Positions 63,112-64,000 of a stretch of 64,000 nt of DNA are shown here, in pieces. Location of the stretch: contig JAFEKR010000010.1 of assembly GCA_019022495.1 (NCBI GenBank), positions 744,001 to 808,000 on the forward strand. The letters run 5' to 3'. The position numbers and the translations under genes are program-made. This DNA comes from Epichloe hybrida (lineage: Eukaryota; Ascomycota; Sordariomycetes; Hypocreales; Clavicipitaceae). Positions within the stretch are counted from its first letter, which is position 1; each line of letters begins with the position of its first letter. The notes beneath the pieces are model-generated. The model was not told the DNA's origin. It was given only the letters and a program-made list of their open reading frames with translations, and did not search any database.

Positions 63112-63780
63112 ATTATAGGGACTATAATATACCTAATGTTACTTACAAGGCCGGACGTGGCCTTTACACTTCAGTGGCTATCTATAGCACTAGCTAGGCC
63201 CTATATAGAGCACCTAAAAGCAGCTAAAAACCTGCTTAGGTACCTATTAGGGACTAAATTCCTTGCTATAATCTATAGGGGAGACCCTAAAGGTATAGCT
63301 AGCAAAAGCCTAATAGGTTATTATAACAGTGATTTGGCAGGGGATAAAAAGACCTCTAAATTAACCTACGCTTATCTATTTAAGCTAGCTAGCGGACCTA
63401 TTAGCTAGAAATCAAAGAAAGCTAGTATAATAGCTCTATTAACATTAGAAGCTAAAGCTAACGCTATCTGCGAGACCTTCCAGGAGCTACAGTGACTTTA
63501 GGGCTTATTTAAGGAGCTAAAAACCCCTATTTCTCCCCCTATCTAGATATATTGCAATAATTAAGGCGCTATAACCACTGCCTATAACCCTGCCTTACAT
63601 AGCTATACAAAGCATACCTTGCTAAAGTTTAACTATATTAGGCAATAGGTTTTAGAGGGTTTAGCTAAGATTGAATATCTAGATACGAAGTCAATGCCTG
63701 CAGATAGTCTAACGAAACCGTTATCTAGGCCTCTTTATTAGGCTTTTATTAGGCTCTTAGGGCTTAATAATTAATAAAAC
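63112..63780 (+). pseudogene. Copia RNase H remains (3' end of pol)
   Basis: Continues pol after hAT-1b. An open piece at 63136-63408 contains LTRPDVAFTLQWLSIALARP, the start of the copia RT/RNase H linker, and SLIGYYNSDLAGDKKTSK, where Asn replaces the first Asp of the usual YxDSDxAGD. Later ADSLTKPL near 63700-63725 is the typical copia pol end. Stops are scattered after 63408. Confidence 0.85.
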
Positions 63781-63982
63781 TAACAACTAAATCCCTTTAA
63801 TAGGAAACTAAAAACAACGCTAAAAAGGGAGCTATATTTAACAATAGCTAGGAATTTAAAAGGGGGTCTTTTATCTTTTCCTGTTTTTCCCTTTTATCTG
63901 TTTTTATCTAAAAGTTCTTGTTTACCCTATATCACTTTATACGCTTTTAATTAGCTTATACGTAATTCTTTTATAAAGGGGG

Positions 63983-64000
63983 TGTTAAAAATAAGACTTA
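63983..64000 (+). repeat. First 18 bp of the Copia 3' LTR
   Basis: Matches the 5' LTR start at 48735-48752 except one C-to-T change, directly after the polypurine tract. It marks the right border of the Copia interior. Confidence 0.85.

Larger units (their letters stand above)
48735..64000 (+). mobile_element. Ty1/Copia LTR retrotransposon interrupted by Gypsy-1 and hAT-1b (runs off the edge)
   Basis: The 5' LTR starts TGTTAAAAATAAGACC at 48735 and the window ends 18 bp into the 3' LTR (TGTTAAAAATAAGACT, 63983-64000), right after the polypurine tract AAAGGGGG (63975-63982). Removing Gypsy-1 (49662-57028) and hAT-1b (61254-63111) leaves about 6 kb. It is inserted in Gypsy-2B. RIP damage is present but clearly lighter than in the Gypsy elements. 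The 3' border of the 5' LTR could not be fixed from one partial copy. Confidence 0.88.

Overview
The window looks like the genome of a filamentous ascomycete (Pezizomycotina). The genes have short GT..AG introns, one gene encodes a multimodular NRPS, and the right two thirds is AT-rich repeat DNA with the marks of repeat-induced point mutation (RIP): CpA is replaced by TpA, TAA and TAG stops are everywhere, and copies of one repeat differ mainly by C-to-T and G-to-A changes. A hypocrealean host is plausible but not proven.

Region 1 (1-11.8 kb) is a siderophore-type locus. A large single-exon NRPS (minus strand, start at 6312, running off the left edge) and a full ABCB-type ABC exporter (plus, 7605-11788, three exons) diverge from a 1.3-kb shared promoter. 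That promoter has two exact matches and one near match to the ATCWGATAA site of the fungal iron-repressing GATA factor (SreA/SRE/Fep1). An iron-repressed synthetase next to its transporter (SidD/NPS6 with SitT-like, or a related siderophore system) is the best reading.

Region 2 (11.8-18.6 kb) has ordinary composition: a 159-aa candidate secreted protein with one intron (minus), a truncated ankyrin-like ORF (plus), a five-exon SRPK-like protein kinase (minus) and a hypothetical two-exon gene with an apparent frameshift before an S/K/G-rich tail (minus).

Region 3 (18.6-64 kb) is a RIP-degraded pile of nested transposons whose insertion order can be read from target-site duplications (TSDs). 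A Gypsy-1 solo LTR (18980-19249, TSD ATAAG) comes first. A second, minus-strand Gypsy-1 copy starts at 20131; it was split by a hAT-1 element (TSD ATTATAGC), which was split by Gypsy-2A (TSD TGCAC), which was split by hAT-2 (TSD CCCTTATA; the paralogous Gypsy-2B keeps the empty site). Two miniature LTR elements (TRIMs) lie at 29661-30187 (TSD GTGGT) and 35971-36518 (TSD GCATT). A Gypsy-2 fragment is interrupted by Gypsy-3 (from 37239), which carries a hAT-1 copy (TSD GTCCTAGG) and is cut by Gypsy-2B (44815). Gypsy-2B is cut by a Copia element (48735 to beyond the window), and that Copia contains a complete Gypsy-1 (49662-57028, TSD CTATT) and another hAT-1 (61254-63111, TSD ATTATAGG). A small GC-richer gene fragment (about 36630-36900) survives inside the repeats.

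No intact transposon gene was seen. The most novel items are the three-member hAT-1 family with one terminal sequence but different interiors, the two TRIM families, and a tandem array of about 41-bp hairpins with co-varying stems in the Copia leader.
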